DNA of 64,000 nt from Pelodera strongyloides (Eukaryota > Nematoda > Chromadorea > Rhabditida > Rhabditidae): positions 1 through 64,000 of the forward strand of contig JAANDG010000558.1 in assembly GCA_036852015.1 (NCBI GenBank). Reading direction: 5' to 3'. A program made the position numbers and the translations under genes. Below the pieces are notes generated by a model. The model had not been told where the DNA came from, did not search any database, and saw only the letters and a program-made list of their open reading frames with translations. Below are positions 1 through 11,062 of the stretch, one piece after another (the first letter of the stretch is position 1; every line of letters begins with the position of its first letter).

Positions 1-83
1 GGTTTTCACAGTAATATTTCTGAAACACCGGACATTCTCTTCAAGTAAATTGAGGAACACTTTTTTCTCGTGGGCCTCTCCCT
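1..83. mobile_element. MITE family D, right end, cut by window edge
   Basis: The sequence matches the right half of the MITEs at 16011-16454 and 51957-52396, including the terminal GGGCCTCTCCCT followed by TTAA (84-87). The left part lies outside the window. Confidence 0.75.
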
Positions 84-228
84 TTAAAGAAACGTTGTTT
101 TTAAAAACACCAGTAAAAAACAAGTATGCACGCAGTGTGCTGTGCATAACAGAAAACAGGCGTGCTATTTTTTTGTACTACAAAGTACACAGACGGATCG
201 AGCGCGCTAGTTTTAGCGACATATAGTA

Positions 229-1847
229 CAGTGCGTCGCATAAGTATGTAGGCACCCCCAAATTTAACGATAAATATTTTGGACCAAAATTTTTTGAACA
301 AATTTTAACACCACTATATCGACCATGGCGAAAAACCCCAGGACAATGAAAATTATAAAAAAATTCAAAATTTTCAGTATTTTTCGACATTCAAACCGAA
401 AAACAGCTGTTTCAAAAGTTTGTAGGCACCCACTTTAGTTAATTGTATTATTAAGTTATTTTATTATTATTGCCCTGAAATGGATAAATTGCAATTGTCA
501 TGGGTGTTAGTGATAATGTGAGCCATTATTGCTAAAATGCCAAGTGGTAAGCATCTCTCAAACAACGAATACGTCCAGATTGAGGCCCTACATCAAGCTG
601 GTCATAGCAATCGGGCCATTGCGGCTCAAATTCATCGGTCTCCTGGTGTGGTCGACAAATTCCTGAAAGACCCCAATTCCTATGACTCTAAGAAGAGGAC
701 TGGTCGTCCTCGTTTATTCACTGCTGAGGAAGATCGCCTGTTAGGACGTCTTGCCTCTAATGCGTCGAAGTCAGTCAACGAACTTCGATCTGTTCTGGGT
801 ACTACTGCATCTAAGAGAACTGTTTGGCGGGCCATTAGACGTCGTCCTCACCTAGTGAGTTCAATAATGAAACCAGCTCCTCGCATCGCGGCTGCTCACA
901 AAGTCGCTCGTCTCGGTTTCTGTCAGAACAACATGACAACGAATTGGTCTAAGGTAATTCTTGTTTATCGCTTATTTTATTCTTTGTTTCTCGTTAATTT
1001 TTTATAACCCGCTCTATTCCTTGCTTTAGGTGATCCTTAGCGATGAAAAGAAGTTTAATTTGGATGGTCCCGATGGAAATCACCACTACTGGAGAGATCT
1101 CAGGAAGGAGCCGCTCTTCTTTCAGAAAAGGAACTTTGGGGGTGGCACAGTAATGGTTTCGGCCGTGTTTCATCATGATGGCGTGCTGGCATTGGAGTTT
1201 ATTACCACTCGGATGAACTCCTTGGATTATCAGGCAGTGCTCCAGAAGAATTTGCTACCGTTCCTGCAGAGTCCAGCAGGGTAAGGAAGGCAACTTCAGC
1301 AAGATAATGCGCAGATCCACCAAGGCATTCTTTCAACAGCACCAGATTAACGTTATGGACTGGCCTGCTTGCTCCCCAGATGCCAATCCCATAGAGAATC
1401 TTTGGGGATTGTTGGTACGGAAAATCTACGTTAATAATCGTACCTACGCCACAGTTGCCACCCTTAAAGCCGCAATACTCCAAGCGTGGAACGCCTGGAC
1501 GCTCAGTTGCTCAAGAACCTGGCCAACTCACTGCCGAACCGGATTTTTGCCATCACGAAGAATAACGGTGGTCACACCGATTATTAAATGAATATTGTCA
1601 TTCATTATTCTGTTTTTTTTAATAAAAAGTTTTTTTGAACAAACTTTTTTGAACAAACTTTTGAAACAGCTGTTTTTCGGTTTGAATGTCGTAAAATACT
1701 GAAAATTTAGAATTTTTTTATAATTTTCATTGTTCTCGGGTTTTTCGCCATGGTCGATTTAGTGGTGTTAAAATTTGTTCAAAAAATTTTGGTCCAAAAT
1801 ATTTATCGTTAAATTTGGGGGTGCCTACATACTTATGCGACGCACTG
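229..1847 (+). mobile_element. Tc3-like Tc1/mariner transposon
   Basis: The element starts CAGTGCGTCGCATAAG and ends with its reverse complement. It is flanked by TA on both sides (227-228 and 1848-1849), the target duplication of the Tc1/mariner superfamily. The terminal inverted repeats are long, about 195 bp each (229-423 and 1653-1847), and enclose one transposase gene with one intron. Long TIRs, an intron at this place and the protein sequence all resemble Tc3 of Caenorhabditis. The copy is about 1.62 kb. The transposase is frameshifted, so this copy is probably not autonomous. Confidence 0.9.
537..1587 (+). pseudogene. Tc3-like transposase, frameshifted
   Basis: This was a DDE transposase that cuts and pastes its own element. 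Exon 1 (537-953) encodes the N-terminal helix-turn-helix DNA-binding half. A 76-bp GT-AG intron follows (954-1029), then the catalytic half from 1030. Visible motifs are SDEKKFNLDGPDG (first catalytic Asp), QQDNA (second Asp, seen only in another frame near 1300) and SPDANPIENLWG (catalytic Glu, near 1376-1410). Two frame changes are needed, one at about 1280-1307 in the second-Asp region and one near 1493, after which the last 31 codons return to frame and end at TAA 1585-1587. The family is clear by motif order and close similarity to Tc3. The gene is broken. Confidence 0.88.
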
Positions 1848-1849
1848 TA

Positions 1850-2304
1850 TAGTAGCAGGGTTCCCCCAGGGTTAGCCCGGCCATCTCCACGGAGGCTGTT
1901 TTTGGCTGTTTTTCTTACCCTAAACTAGAAACTACGGTGGTTTTTTTCTTGAATTAATTTTTTGGATAAAAGTTAATATTTACCGATGTCTTTCCGCGCT
2001 TTGTTCTGCAGTTTATTGGTGATTATTTACGAAAAAAATGTTTTTTTTTTCGAAAAAAGGAAATGAATCGACCGCTTAAAACTTGTGAGGGCTCAAAGAA
2101 AAATCGGTGCGATCTGTGTCTCCGCGTAGAGACTTTTATACTTTTATTTCGCTACTACTGTAGCAAATTTCAAAATCCGGGCAATTGCGTTATTCGCCAA
2201 TCAGCGTAAAAAAAATATTGCATCCTACCAGATTCAATATCTAGGATCAGTTGAAGTGATCAAAACAGGGTTTAAAAGAAGTGCGCGAGGCCTGAAGACA
2301 CGTG
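1850..2304. other. intergenic, no gene seen
   Basis: A-rich and T-rich unique-looking sequence between the Tc3-like element and the next MITE. I see no open frame with coding character and no clear repeat structure. Confidence 0.5.
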
Positions 2305-2308
2305 TTAA

Positions 2309-2665
2309 AGGGAATATGTAAGCCCTTTTTGAAGTTAAGCTGTGTTGATAGAATGTATGTTTCGCATTAAGGAAACAATAACAAAAGTTGTCCAAAGATC
2401 CCCAGTTAGCAGAAAATAAACCACAAAGTTCATCCTTTCCATAGTAAACGTGTTACTTGAGACGATGCCATACATCGACGGGGTCAATGGAAATTTTTTC
2501 AAATATACATACAGATATCGTGAAATTGCATTACTCAGAGACATATTTGCATGCAAATTCGAATATTCACATTTGCATATTCAGCCGCCTATTTAAATTC
2601 ACGTCTGGTGTGGAAACTCTAGTTTTGCGTGTGTTTTGCGCATTTTGAGTGCCTACATATTCCCT
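2309..2665. mobile_element. MITE family B, copy 1 (TTAA target)
   Basis: Terminal inverted repeats AGGGAATATGTA / TACATATTCCCT are flanked by TTAA at 2305-2308 and 2666-2669. A second copy lies at 26584-26942, and a reversed partial copy near 46100-46330. It has no coding capacity. TTAA duplications are typical of piggyBac-type transposases, so it is probably a nonautonomous piggyBac-like element (inference). Confidence 0.85.
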
Positions 2666-2669
2666 TTAA

Positions 2670-3079
2670 AGGGTCAGGCCCATTTCAAATGACCCCTATT
2701 TTTGATCATTCCATCTGATTCTCCATGTCAAATATAGTAGGATGCAATATATTTCGAATTTTGAAGCGCAAAATTCACACACTATTCAGCAATTTACCAT
2801 GGCCAGTCATACCCAACTATCTATCGCAGTTGGCACGCCCATTCGCGCTGATTGGCCAATATGGCAATTGCCACGCCCAATAGAGCATATTGCCCAATTA
2901 GCGCGAAGAGGCGTAACAACTGCTATAGATAGTTGGGTATGACTGGCTTTGGTAAATTGCCGAATACTGCGTGAATTTTGCGCTTGAAAATTAGAAAAAT
3001 ATCGTATCCTACTATATTTGACACGGAGAATCAGATGGAATCATCAAAAATAGGGGTCACTTGAAATGGGCCTGACCCT
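2670..3079. mobile_element. MITE family A, copy 1 (TTAA target)
   Basis: About 410 bp and almost entirely palindromic, with ends AGGGTCAGGCCCATTTCAA and its complement. It is flanked by TTAA at 2666-2669 and 3080-3083. The left TTAA is shared with the right end of the family B MITE, so one element appears to have inserted into the target site of the other. A second copy lies at 44839-45230. The short open frame inside is an artefact of the hairpin. Confidence 0.88.
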
Positions 3080-3083
3080 TTAA

Positions 3084-3344
3084 GGGCGCGTTCGGGATTG
3101 ATTTTCCGAAAGGAAACTATGCAAATTCATCGTTCGGGATGGACTTTTTGGAAACGTTCCAATGCTTGGAGAAAACAAAAAACACAGTATGAATTTGCAT
3201 GCAAACCATGCTAATTTGTTATTTTCCATGCTAAGTCATACTGTAATTTTGGTTTTCTCCAAGTATTAGAACGTTTCCAAAATGTCCATCCCGAACGATG
3301 AATTTGCATAGTTTCCTTTCGGAAAATCAATCCCGAACGCGCCC
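3084..3344. mobile_element. MITE family C, copy 1 (TAA target)
   Basis: A 261-bp hairpin with ends GGGCGCGTTCGGGATTG and its complement. It is flanked by TAA (3081-3083 and 3345-3347). Together with the TTA duplication of the second copy, this fits the 3-bp TWA targets of PIF/Harbinger elements. Its left TAA lies inside the TTAA of the family A MITE. Confidence 0.85.
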
Positions 3345-3591
3345 TAACAGTTTAATTTTAATAAGCACCAACCTCACGGGGAGCGAACATTTTCGCAAGA
3401 AAAATATAGCGTTCCTGCATTTGAATTAAGTTCGACTCGACATTATTTTTATTCAAATTTTTTCATTCAAATGAGCTGCAATTGGCTCCCGAAGCCCGTT
3501 GAAGTTTGACTCTCCTGGGAAATCCGACACGACGAACCTAACTAAAGCGGGCTGTATTGTACCTGCTTCTGCAACGAAATTTGTAATTTTA

Positions 3592-3853
3592 GGGCGCGTT
3601 CGGGATTGATTTTCCGAAAGGAAAAAATGCAAATTCATCGTTCGGGAAGGACATTTTGGAACCGTTCTAATGCTTGGAAGAAAAGAAAAAATACAGTATG
3701 AATTAACATGGAAAAGAACAAATTTGCAAGGTTTGCATGCAAATTCATACTGTGTTTTTTGTTTTCTCCAAGCATTGGAACGTTTCCAAAAAGTCCATCC
3801 CGAACGATAAATTTGCATAGTTTCCTTTCGGAAAATCAATCCCGAACGCGCCC
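3592..3853. mobile_element. MITE family C, copy 2 (TTA target)
   Basis: A 262-bp relative of the 3084-3344 hairpin with the same GGGCGCGTTCGGGATTG ends. It is flanked by TTA (3589-3591 and 3854-3856). A more diverged relative may lie near 15525-15730. Confidence 0.87.
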
Positions 3854-3856
3854 TTA

Positions 3857-4404
3857 CGGATGCGGCACAGTAGTCGAGAAACGACGGTCGTGAAATGTCT
3901 CTTACGACGGCGCGTTGCGTGTTACTTCATTTTTGCGTGTTACTTACCCCACTGAATAAAATGATTTAGTAACTCGTGTTTCTGGTATCCTATCAGAAAA
4001 TAAAGGTTTTCGCGGAACGAACTTGTAAGCGGAACTGAGTGAGCGTAGGGAACGAAGTGTAGCGAGCAGTGAGTGTAGAGAAAAGCGCAAATGAAACTGT
4101 TTATCGCAGATAGTGAGAATCTTTCCTCCAGCAAATAAATAGACGATAGGCCGGTTCGAAACCACGACCTTCGCACCACAAGCAAGCTCTCTGCCACCAC
4201 GCTATGGGGATTACAACTGGGGAGAGTCAATGTTGTTCCTACGTTCACTTTCGGGTGTCCAGGCTATTATTTTTAACAGAAAAGCTTCTCTCATTTTTCA
4301 ATTAAATCAGTGTATGTATTATGTAGCCATTACTTTATACAACCTTTTCTCACTCTGAATTTCCTATTCCCGAATTTTAACAGCAAATTCAGAAATAACA
4401 CAGG
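3857..4404. other. intergenic, no gene supported
   Basis: The minus-strand open frames here lack recognisable domains, splice context and paralogues in the window. I see nothing else of note. Confidence 0.4.
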
Positions 4405-4810
4405 AAAGTTGAATCCCCGATGAGGCCCCGATTCCTGCAAAAAAAAAATGATATAGTCCCGCAAAAAGCCCGATCACGCACAATTGGGGCCATATCGGGA
4501 AAGTTCCCAATATAGCCCCGATTATTTTAAAAAAAAAAAAAAAAAAAAAAACGATATTTCCCCGATTGTTTTTTCGAAAACCCGTTATGGCCCCGATCAT
4601 TTCCAAACACACTGAATATTTTCCAGGAAACACCGATATGACCCCGATGCCCCGAACAAGACCGGATTTTTTGAGGGACTTCATCGAGGCCATATCGGTG
4701 TTCTTGGTTTCCCATTTTCGGATATGATGGCCCCGGTTATTTCAAAACACTCCACTCCGATATCGCCCTATCATTTTTCGAAAAACCCCGATATGTCCCT
4801 GATGATGGAC
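4405..4810. repeat. degenerate minisatellite, CCCCGATNTNGCCCC type
   Basis: Irregular copies of a unit reading roughly GATATGGCCCCGAT, separated by A-rich spacers such as TTTCGAAAAACCCC. The same unit type, with the variant GATTTCGCCCCGAT, makes up 25010-25425 in an intron of the 23-exon gene. It includes a long A run near 4530-4550. Confidence 0.7.
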
Positions 4811-5708
4811 AAACTTTGGAGTTAATCGCGGTTTCCACTTTCCCGTGAACTAGTAACAAACGAGATGGACACTCGTTCCGATGTTGCTGCTTGGAAAGTA
4901 ACTTCAATGTTGTGTATGATTGATGCGTTGCACTGGCCAATCACCGCGCGAGATTCTTGCCGCGTGTTATTTTCGGACTTACGCAGCACTTCCCTTGTTC
5001 AGTTAATAACATGTAGACAGTGCACAACTTTTTTTAAGTGCTGGCTCCGACCCTGATAGTAATTCAGTAAGTCATCAGTAAGTCCGTAGAGATCAGTGGA
5101 AATAAAAGAGGTAGCTTGTCCCGTACGGGAATACGGGCAGATATAATCCGAGAGAGTGCGCCGCGCTCGAAGAAGCCAAGCTCTAGTTGACCTTATACTC
5201 ACATAGTGTACAATACAGTATGCACAACATACAGTACGCGCAAATTGTAGACTACGATAGGGTGCGTGTCTGTTAATACGGTTGAGCGGTTCGTAACCGG
5301 CTCGTTAGCTTTGTTGCATATTTTCAGCTTTTCCACATATGTATCATTAGCCCGTATTCGCGCGTCACTGGTAGGCCTCCCAATTGGGAATGGCCTACCA
5401 GTGGGAGAAAAAGCGCTAATTCTGGTGTACTGGTAGGAGGCGCGTCGCGTGTCGCGGTTTCCCTATTGGTAGCGGATTGGGAGGGCTGTTGCATGCATTA
5501 GGCCTACCAGTAGTTTGGTGTGCTGAACAGCACTTTAAGTATTAACTCATTTCTAAGGCTAACGGCTTATATTTCTTGGTTATCCTTATATTTCTTATTA
5601 ATACTTATTATTTCTTTTATATTTCTCAACTTGTCCTTGACAAGTATTCAAATTTCTTGGACATTTACTTGAACCTTTTTTAAGCTATTTTTGCCTCCTC
5701 GGCTTACG
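4811..5708. other. no gene; GTAGGCC-containing repeat at 5349-5515
   Basis: No gene is supported. At 5349-5515 a segment beginning TTAGCCCGTATTCGCG, like the MITE at 6511-6655, carries several copies of ACTGGTAGGCC in both orientations. It is probably a diverged hairpin element. Confidence 0.4.
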
Positions 5709-6255
5709 TGTGTAAAGTACACATAGGGAAATAGCGTGCAAATTAAGAGAACCTGACTAATTTATTCCCACGCACTCTATATAGTGTAAGATCATAGGAG
5801 AGTCGCGGGAATTAGACAATTTGAGTGATTTAAGACGCAGACAGTAATAACAACTTAAATAGCATATTCAAGACTGTTAGATTTCAACTCTAGGCTCCGC
5901 CCTTTTTCTTTATAAGGATACCTCAGGAGCCTTGATATGAGCTGTCTCTCATCATCTATCTATCTCTCATCTTGCATCATTGGCAACACTGTATTCGCGT
6001 TAGTCGATCAGCCCGAGGGTCGATTCTAACGCTCTTCTGCTCCTGAGACGTCCTGTCTCACCCCTCTGGTCGATCAGCTCGCGAGCTCGATCCCAGAGGT
6101 TATTTGGTTGTGGTGATCAGCCCGAGGGCTCGAACCCACGATTTGTTGTACACTGTATTTGTGGTACGATAAAGATTACACCACAATCTTGCCGTTATTG
6201 CAAGGTTTTTGTACAAAGGCATCCATTAGTGCTGGTGTAACGGTGCGCCAGCACA
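5709..6255 (+). repeat. LTR of an LTR retrotransposon (solo or truncated)
   Basis: The segment begins TGTGTAAAGT and ends CCAGCACA. It is homologous to 52498 onward, which also begins TGTGTAAAG and shares CCCACGCAC, AGACGCAGACAGT, AGGCTCCGCCCT and CTTTATAAGG (a TATA-like box at about 5911). Three short hairpin motifs of the type GATCAGCYCG...CGAGCTCGA follow at about 6008-6140. Directly after the LTR comes TTTGGCGCTGGGAGAG, which looks like a primer-binding site, and then a microsatellite replaces the element body. Confidence 0.65.
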
Positions 6256-6295
6256 TTTGGCGCTGGGAGAGCTTTGGGAATGTTTAATTATACTT

Positions 6296-6436
6296 AAAAT
6301 AATAATAATAATTAATAATAATAATAATTAATAATAATAATAATAATTAATAATAATAATAATTAATAATAATAATGATTAATAATAATAATAATTAATA
6401 ATAATAATAATAATAATAACTAATAATAATAATGAT
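6296..6436. repeat. AAT-rich microsatellite
   Basis: Imperfect runs of AAT/TAA with TTAA interruptions, directly after the LTR and PBS-like sequence at 5709-6275. Confidence 0.9.
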
Positions 6437-6510
6437 TAATTATAAAATAATTATGTGCACCTCTTGTACGATTTTGCATACACCTGTGAAATTTAGAAAG
6501 TGCACCATTA

Positions 6511-6655
6511 GCCCGTATTCTCGGGTCGACGGGAATGTTCCGTTTGGGAGCTCATTCGTATACAAATTTTTCCTCAAGCTAGTCTAGATAGTCGAGAAAT
6601 TTGCATGCAAAGGATTTCCCAAACGGAACGTTTCCGTCGACCCGAGAATACGGGC
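6511..6655. mobile_element. short hairpin MITE, GCCCGTATTCTCGGG ends
   Basis: A 145-bp element with inverted ends GCCCGTATTCTCGGGTCGAC, and a further inverted pair (CGTTTGGGA / TCCCAAACG) just inside. It is flanked by TTA on the left and TAT on the right. It has no coding capacity. Confidence 0.75.
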
Positions 6656-6942
6656 TATTGATAATAAATACTAGGCGAGGCGAAAATGCAGTTTATGCAC
6701 TTTCGAAAAATTGTCATGTGGCTACCTGCCCCGGGGATATTTTTTTGGCGGTCTGTAGATGTTCTCGTGTAGTGCCAATCTACGGTAATTTTTACCATAC
6801 ATCGAGACCCCATAAAGAGCGGTTTACCGCGCAGGCAACAAACTACAAATACAATACTACATACCGTACCCAGTAATTAGAATACGCGAATAATTAGAAT
6901 AGAGGCTAAATCTTATTATATAAAGGAGAAGAGTTTTGTTTT

Positions 6943-7083
6943 CGTTACAGTCGCATACTCCTTACACGAAAACCTACATTTGTGCTCCGTTAGCTCGCTC
7001 TCCCCGTAACCGATCCCGATACTAATGTACAATAAACAATGATGCGAAAGTATTTATTTAAAATGCGATTGGATATTAGTGCT
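6943..7083 (+). repeat. PAT-like split direct repeat A, terminal copy
   Basis: Begins CGTTACAGTCGCATACTC and ends GGATATTAGTGCT. It reads as the same 141 bases at 9232-9372. Its outer edge abuts TTTTGTTTT of the host repeat. Confidence 0.92.
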
Positions 7084-7968
7084 TTACTTATTGGATATTA
7101 GTGCGTAGATGGAGTGAAATTGAAGGCCGTATGCGGCCCCGTAGCCTAAATGAAGGAGCCAAAGGAGAGCTTAAATACGCCTCACGCATAAATGAAAGAA
7201 GGACAAAACAAGGAAGTGGGAACACGTAAAGGTAAAACGAAACAAACCAACTGTGCAAACCAGAAATGATAATATATTGCCGAGTCCAAGAAGAATGACA
7301 AGAAGGTTGCCTTCGGCAATACGGCATCTGGTCTGACGGCCTAGTAGCCAAATAGGACCTCGACCGAGCATAACAATTAATAAATTGCGAAGATTACTTG
7401 TGAACAACAATAAAACGACGCAAGTAATTATATTTAAGGTTTATTCATAGGTTGTCGGTTTACAATAATAAAATGACAACAAATAAAATAAGGTCCGAGC
7501 TTATCCACCACTCTTGGGCGGCGCTACGAGACCACTACATAAAAAGAAATAAGGGTCCGGGCTTATCCACAACTTAGGTGGCGCCACGAGACCTAACAGA
7601 ATACTAAATAAACTAATGTAGCACCCACTGGTGCTACATGACGGCGAATCGCCCCAAACTCACAGAATAGGATTATTCACAAACTATAAGTAGGCCCGGA
7701 AGAAGTTTCTAGAAGAAATCTACAGTAAGATTAGGATGATCAGGTAACAAGCAAACTACGGTAACTATAGAGCAATATAGAAATAGATAAAAAGCGGTCG
7801 CGGTCGCGACACCAACGAAGATATCAAATTGGAAACAACAAACAACGAAAAAAGAACTCGTAAACACGACACCAGATTCACAAGATGAGATACCCAACTG
7901 TAGGAGCTACACGTAACCAAGGCGGGGAGAAAGTTAGGGAATAAAGAGTAGGGCCAAACGTATAAATT
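7084..7968 (-). other. PAT-like element, non-coding end
   Basis: The segment between repeat A and the recombinase stop codon. Short frames are present but show no domain. A motif GGTCCGAGCTTATCCACC / GGTCCGGGCTTATCCAC with GGCGC(T/C)ACGAGACC recurs at about 7491-7593, an internal two-fold direct repeat. Confidence 0.5.
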
Positions 7969-9077
7969 TTAATTATTATTTGTTGGGATTCCCCTCAACA
8001 TGGTAGCCTCTAAGTAGACAGCGAAGGCCGACTCTGTCTTCCACCGTCCCAAACGGCGGACTTCTTCGGCGGGTAGCCCTTGGTTTAGAGCGTAGACGGC
8101 TCCTCCACCTCGCAGACCATGTACCGAACCGTGGAAGCCCATGCGACACGCGTGTCTTCTGAAGACTGTCCGCCACGTTCCTACGGCAAGTGGCCCGCCT
8201 CCTACGGCGCCGAACACGAAGTCGCCCTGAAATAAACAGTAAAACTTTGGGAAGAATACGCAGCCACCGCCCTTTCTCCCATCTTACTTAGAACCAACCT
8301 CTTGGGCGAATCTAAAGAAACAGTAACGCAATGCTCTATTATATCGCCTGCTCTGCCTGCTCTCCTAGAAGCTGGCCCCGACTATGATTCTTACCTTAGC
8401 TACAGCTTTCCATTCGAGAAGAATCCTACGTTCTTCTGCATTTTCTGACCAGTCAAGCTTCACTTTCGCCCCTTCCCCATATTGATCGTTTTTTGACCTC
8501 TTTATGTTGAGTAGTAGTGATTCCTTAGAGAATATCAGATCTTCCCATCTTAAGGCGGCTAATTCTGAGACGCGGCACATGGCGAAGAACCCGACTATTA
8601 GGAAGGCTGCTAGTCTCTTGTCGCACATGCTACTTCCTAGGGCGGCTACCATCCTCCACAGATCATCCTCTGACACCTTTTCCCTATGTTTTATGGACGG
8701 CGCCGATCTCTTTGCTGCGTCCATGATCAAAAGTGACGCTTCTCGTTGTTCTGGGGCCAAGCGTCCGTATTGTCATGCTAGAGCGGCGGCGGCAAAACCA
8801 ATCTTCTTGAAAGCCACGCATTCCCAAAGCTGGCACATAAAAAGAAGACGGCCGTGAGCCGATGTCTTATTTATGCTGCCCAAGATGAGTAGCTCTGTAG
8901 TAGGCCTCTGTATCCGCGCAGGGTGCCACTGGATCTCGCAGAAGAAGCGATAGCCCGAATGGTACTTGGATTGACTGCCCCCGAAGTCCAAGCGGCCTCC
9001 TCCAGGAAAGACAAGCGCCCGGGCAGTTCTACAATGTTAGGTTTACTTACGGGAACGGGGGAGGGTGGGACAACCAC
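7969..9077 (-). pseudogene. tyrosine recombinase of the PAT-like element
   Basis: This is the integrase-substitute enzyme of DIRS/PAT elements. It would recombine the circular DNA copy into a short matching core. On the minus strand, a possible N-terminal core-binding part is at 9077-8870. The catalytic part begins about 8780, with GFFAMCRVSELAALRW (first catalytic Arg) and KRSKNDQ. A 168-bp GT-AG intron (8394-8227, donor AAG/GTAAGA, acceptor TTTATTTCAG) separates this from the last exon, which holds HGLR (the H-x-x-R pair), GRWKT and the Tyr in FAVYLE, ending at 7969. The R-H-R-Y set is complete. A TGA at about 8777 and an unresolved join near 8880 break the frame in the N-terminal half. Identification is firm; activity of this copy is unlikely. 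Confidence 0.85.
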
Positions 9078-9135
9078 GAAAAAATCCGTAGATAAAGAAA
9101 AAGCGTCGAATTTTGGTGCCTTTACGCCGAGCGTA

Positions 9136-9230
9136 TGAGATTACGGTAGTCCTCTCTGCGGGACCTATTTTTTCCCTTCAATCCGAATGTGTTATAGGGA
9201 GGCTCGCTAACTGCGCACAAACTACATTTT
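9136..9230 (+). repeat. PAT-like split direct repeat B, internal copy
   Basis: Begins TGAGATTACGGTAGTCC and ends AACTACATTTT. It matches 13788-13882 and is followed, after one T, by repeat A. Confidence 0.92.
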
Positions 9231-9231
9231 T

Positions 9232-9372
9232 CGTTACAGTCGCATACTCCTTACACGAAAACCTACATTTGTGCTCCGTTAGCTCGCTCTCCCCGTAACC
9301 GATCCCGATACTAATGTACAATAAACAATGATGCGAAAGTATTTATTTAAAATGCGATTGGATATTAGTGCT
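9232..9372 (+). repeat. PAT-like split direct repeat A, internal copy
   Basis: Same 141-bp sequence as 6943-7083, joined to repeat B through a T run (ACATTTT-T-CGTTACAG). Forty bases further on the nested LTR element begins. Confidence 0.92.
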
Positions 9373-9411
9373 AGACTTACAAAGCTCTAACAGAGAGAGA
9401 GAAAGAATTAC

Positions 9412-9991
9412 TAAACGAACTTCAGAGAAGCCCGTACGGTGACAACAACAGTAACGACCGAAATCTATTTATTGAGGGACAACGGTAAGACTGGGTTTGA
9501 GTGCATGATCCAAGGAGGGTCCAGGGGCACACAGGCTCGCTGCTGGACCTCTTTCGATGCCGGGGATCCTCCTCTGCGACACTGGCGAACACCACCACTG
9601 ACGTCCACTCGAAGTCCAACGACCACTGCGGATCGAAGGGGAACTAGTAGTTTTGGACGGTTCTACTAAACCGTGATCAGACTTTCCGGCTCTGTCAGAC
9701 CGTAGGCAGTTTATGGGTAACGCTGCCAACCTTAGGGTATTAACCGGTACCGAGCCGTGATGGGCCGCTAGCAAAACCAGAGCTCAGCCCGGAGGCCTTG
9801 CTGCAAGTCGTTGCCAGTTGCTGCCACACTCTCTAGCCCTAACCGAGAGTATTTATACTTACACTAGCAGTCTAATAAAGTCGTTACTTCCTGTTATTTG
9901 CGTAAACAGCGTCATACTAGACACTAGCAATAACGATGCTCTAGAATACGTTTCTTAGGCATTATCATAGTTGCAACGCATAGTTGCAACA
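9412..9991 (-). repeat. LTR (3') of the nested element
   Basis: A 580-bp LTR with near identity to 10479-11058. Differences noticed are a base near 9424-9426 and G versus C near 9517. Both strands carry frames of 65-101 codons that recur in the other LTR; they show no domain and are not called as genes. Confidence 0.9.
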
Positions 9992-10289
9992 CTCCCAAAC
10001 GAGAAGATTCTTAAACGATAGTTTCTGATAACTAACTTTAAAGCTCCCAAACGAGAGTACTTCTAAACGTTCTTTTATAATAAACTCGCTCGAGATTATT
10101 GGATACGTATTCCCAATCCAAGCGGAATGCTCACTATGGAGATCGTATGCAAATCAGATACTCATCTTCTAAAATTGAAACTGTGCATAGCACATCCTCC
10201 CAAACGAGAATTGCCTAAGAAGTTATATTTTTTTAAACATGCAGTCTCGCCTTTTCATACATCGCTCTTCTACTGGCTCACTACTCATT

Positions 10290-10478
10290 CGCATTCACAC
10301 TTTCTTCATGAGATTTTGTAAAAACTTGATTAAAATGCAACCGCCTGTTCGGTCGCGATAGATGAAACCGCCTGTTCGGTCTCGATAGTTGAAACCGCCT
10401 GTTCGGTCTCGATAGTTGGCTGAACACCTTTCAGTGTCAACCGGGGGATAAATAGGGTTCGGGTTACCGCGGTCGCCA
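10290..10478 (-). other. nested element leader with NYRDRTGGF triplet repeat
   Basis: Just inside the 5' LTR on the minus strand, an open frame starting in the LTR (10492-10295, 65 codons) carries three tandem copies of a 27-bp unit, read as NYRDRTGGF and variants. It may be the remnant start of a gag gene. Confidence 0.5.
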
Positions 10479-11058
10479 TAAACGAACTTCATAGAAGCCC
10501 GTACGGTGACAACAACAGTAACGACCGAAATCTATTTATTGAGGGACAACGGTAAGACTGGGTTTGAGTGCATGATCCAAGGAGCGTCCAGGGGCACACA
10601 GGCTCGCTGCTGGACCTCTTTCGATGCCGGGGATCCTCCTCTGCGACACTGGCGAACACCACCACTGACGTCCACTCGAAGTCCAACGACCACTGCGGAT
10701 CGAAGGGGAACTAGTAGTTTTGGACGGTTCTACTAAACCGTGATCAGACTTTCCGGCTCTGTCAGACCGTAGGCAGTTTATGGGTAACGCTGCCAACCTT
10801 AGGGTATTAACCGGTACCGAGCCGTGATGGGCCGCTAGCAAAACCAGAGCTCAGCCCGGAGGCCTTGCTGCAAGTCGTTGCCAGTTGCTGCCACACTCTC
10901 TAGCCCTAACCGAGAGTATTTATACTTACACTAGCAGTCTAATAAAGTCGTTACTTCCTGTTATTTGCGTAAACAGCGTCATACTAGACACTAGCAATAA
11001 CGATGCTCTAGAATACGTTTCTTAGGCATTATCATAGTTGCAACGCATAGTTGCAACA
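10479..11058 (-). repeat. LTR (5') of the nested element
   Basis: The 5' LTR in the element's own orientation, followed on the minus strand by the primer-binding-site-like TGGCGACCG. It lies immediately downstream of the pol stop codon of the PAT-like element. Confidence 0.9.
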
Positions 11059-11062
11059 ATTA

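Larger units (their letters stand above)
9412..11058 (-). mobile_element. nested nonautonomous LTR retrotransposon (TRIM-like)
   Basis: Two direct copies of a 580-bp sequence (9412-9991 and 10479-11058) enclose a 487-bp interior and are flanked by the 5-bp duplication ATTAC (9407-9411 and 11059-11063). On the minus strand each LTR starts TGTTGCAAC. The interior begins TGGCGACCGCGGTAACC directly after the 5' LTR, a good primer-binding site that resembles Arg-tRNA sites of some Ty3/gypsy elements (from memory, unverified). It ends in the short purine run GGGAG before the 3' LTR. No pol is encoded. The LTRs differ at very few positions, so the insertion is recent compared with its host. Confidence 0.9.

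Noticed and set aside
3453..3893. 128-aa minus-strand and 61-aa plus-strand frames
   Set aside because: They lie largely within the palindromic family C MITE, so both strands read almost the same.
9422..10841. Paired frames of 65, 76 and 101 aa in both LTRs of the nested element
   Set aside because: They are duplicated because the LTR is duplicated; they show no domain, lie on both strands and overlap each other.
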